Source: an uncultured Faecalibacterium sp.
Lineage (GTDB): Bacteria; Bacillota; Clostridia; Oscillospirales; Ruminococcaceae
Reading direction: 5' to 3'
Assembly: GCA_934561485.1 (NCBI GenBank)
Contig: CAKTGS010000101.1
Span: 1 to 6,385, forward strand
DNA length: 6,385 nucleotides
The notes below the pieces were generated by a model. The model was not told the origin of the DNA. It did not search any database and worked only from the letters and a program-made list of their open reading frames with translations. Position numbers and translations under genes: made by a program. How positions within the stretch are numbered: the stretch's first letter is position 1; every line of letters begins with the position of its first letter. Below, piece by piece: positions 5,011-6,385 of this stretch.

Positions 5011-6385
<1,375 letters not shown>

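Overview
The window is a chromosomal housekeeping block from a Gram-positive anaerobe of the class Clostridia. Every gene is on the + strand. The best organism guess is an Oscillospiraceae / Faecalibacterium-like gut Firmicute. The support is a single-chain glycyl-tRNA synthetase, the Firmicute gene order rimP-nusA-rnpM(ylxR)-ylxQ-infB, strong AGGAGG ribosome-binding sites, a NusA of Bacillus length without the proteobacterial C-terminal repeats, and GC-rich coding DNA beside AT-rich promoters. The genus is inference; I could not run a search.

Layout. 1-1026 is the 3' two thirds of glyQS, closed by a strong intrinsic terminator (1045-1080). A separate unit follows: a sigma-A-type promoter (1085-1113) and an M29-family metallo-aminopeptidase (1155-2396). 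The 203-bp gap 2397-2599 holds an AT-rich upstream element, an extended -10 promoter overlaid by inverted repeats, and a leader hairpin with a GCAA loop and a T-rich tail. It drives the nusA-infB operon: rimP (2600-3085), a 118-bp repeat-rich spacer, nusA (3204-4316), rnpM/ylxR (4350-4649), ylxQ (4633-5010) and infB (5007 to the window edge, incomplete).

How the genes work together. The operon joins 30S maturation (RimP), transcription elongation, pausing and termination (NusA), a small RNA-binding regulator of RNase P (RnpM/YlxR), an L7Ae-type kink-turn RNA-binding protein (YlxQ) and translation initiation (IF2). The last three genes are tightly packed: ylxR and ylxQ overlap by 17 nt, and ylxQ and infB share ATGA, so translational coupling is likely. 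GlyRS and the aminopeptidase are neighbours with their own signals and are not evidently part of the operon.

Novelty. I see no mobile element, CRISPR array, RNA gene or unknown multi-gene system. The parts worth a second look are regulatory: the dyads on the rimP promoter, the possible NusA-responsive attenuator in its leader, and the unusually long rimP-nusA spacer built from three pairs of short direct repeats. Some protein-level oddities are also noted: cysteine pairs in YlxR, altered GXXG loops in NusA, and the altered RimP signature.
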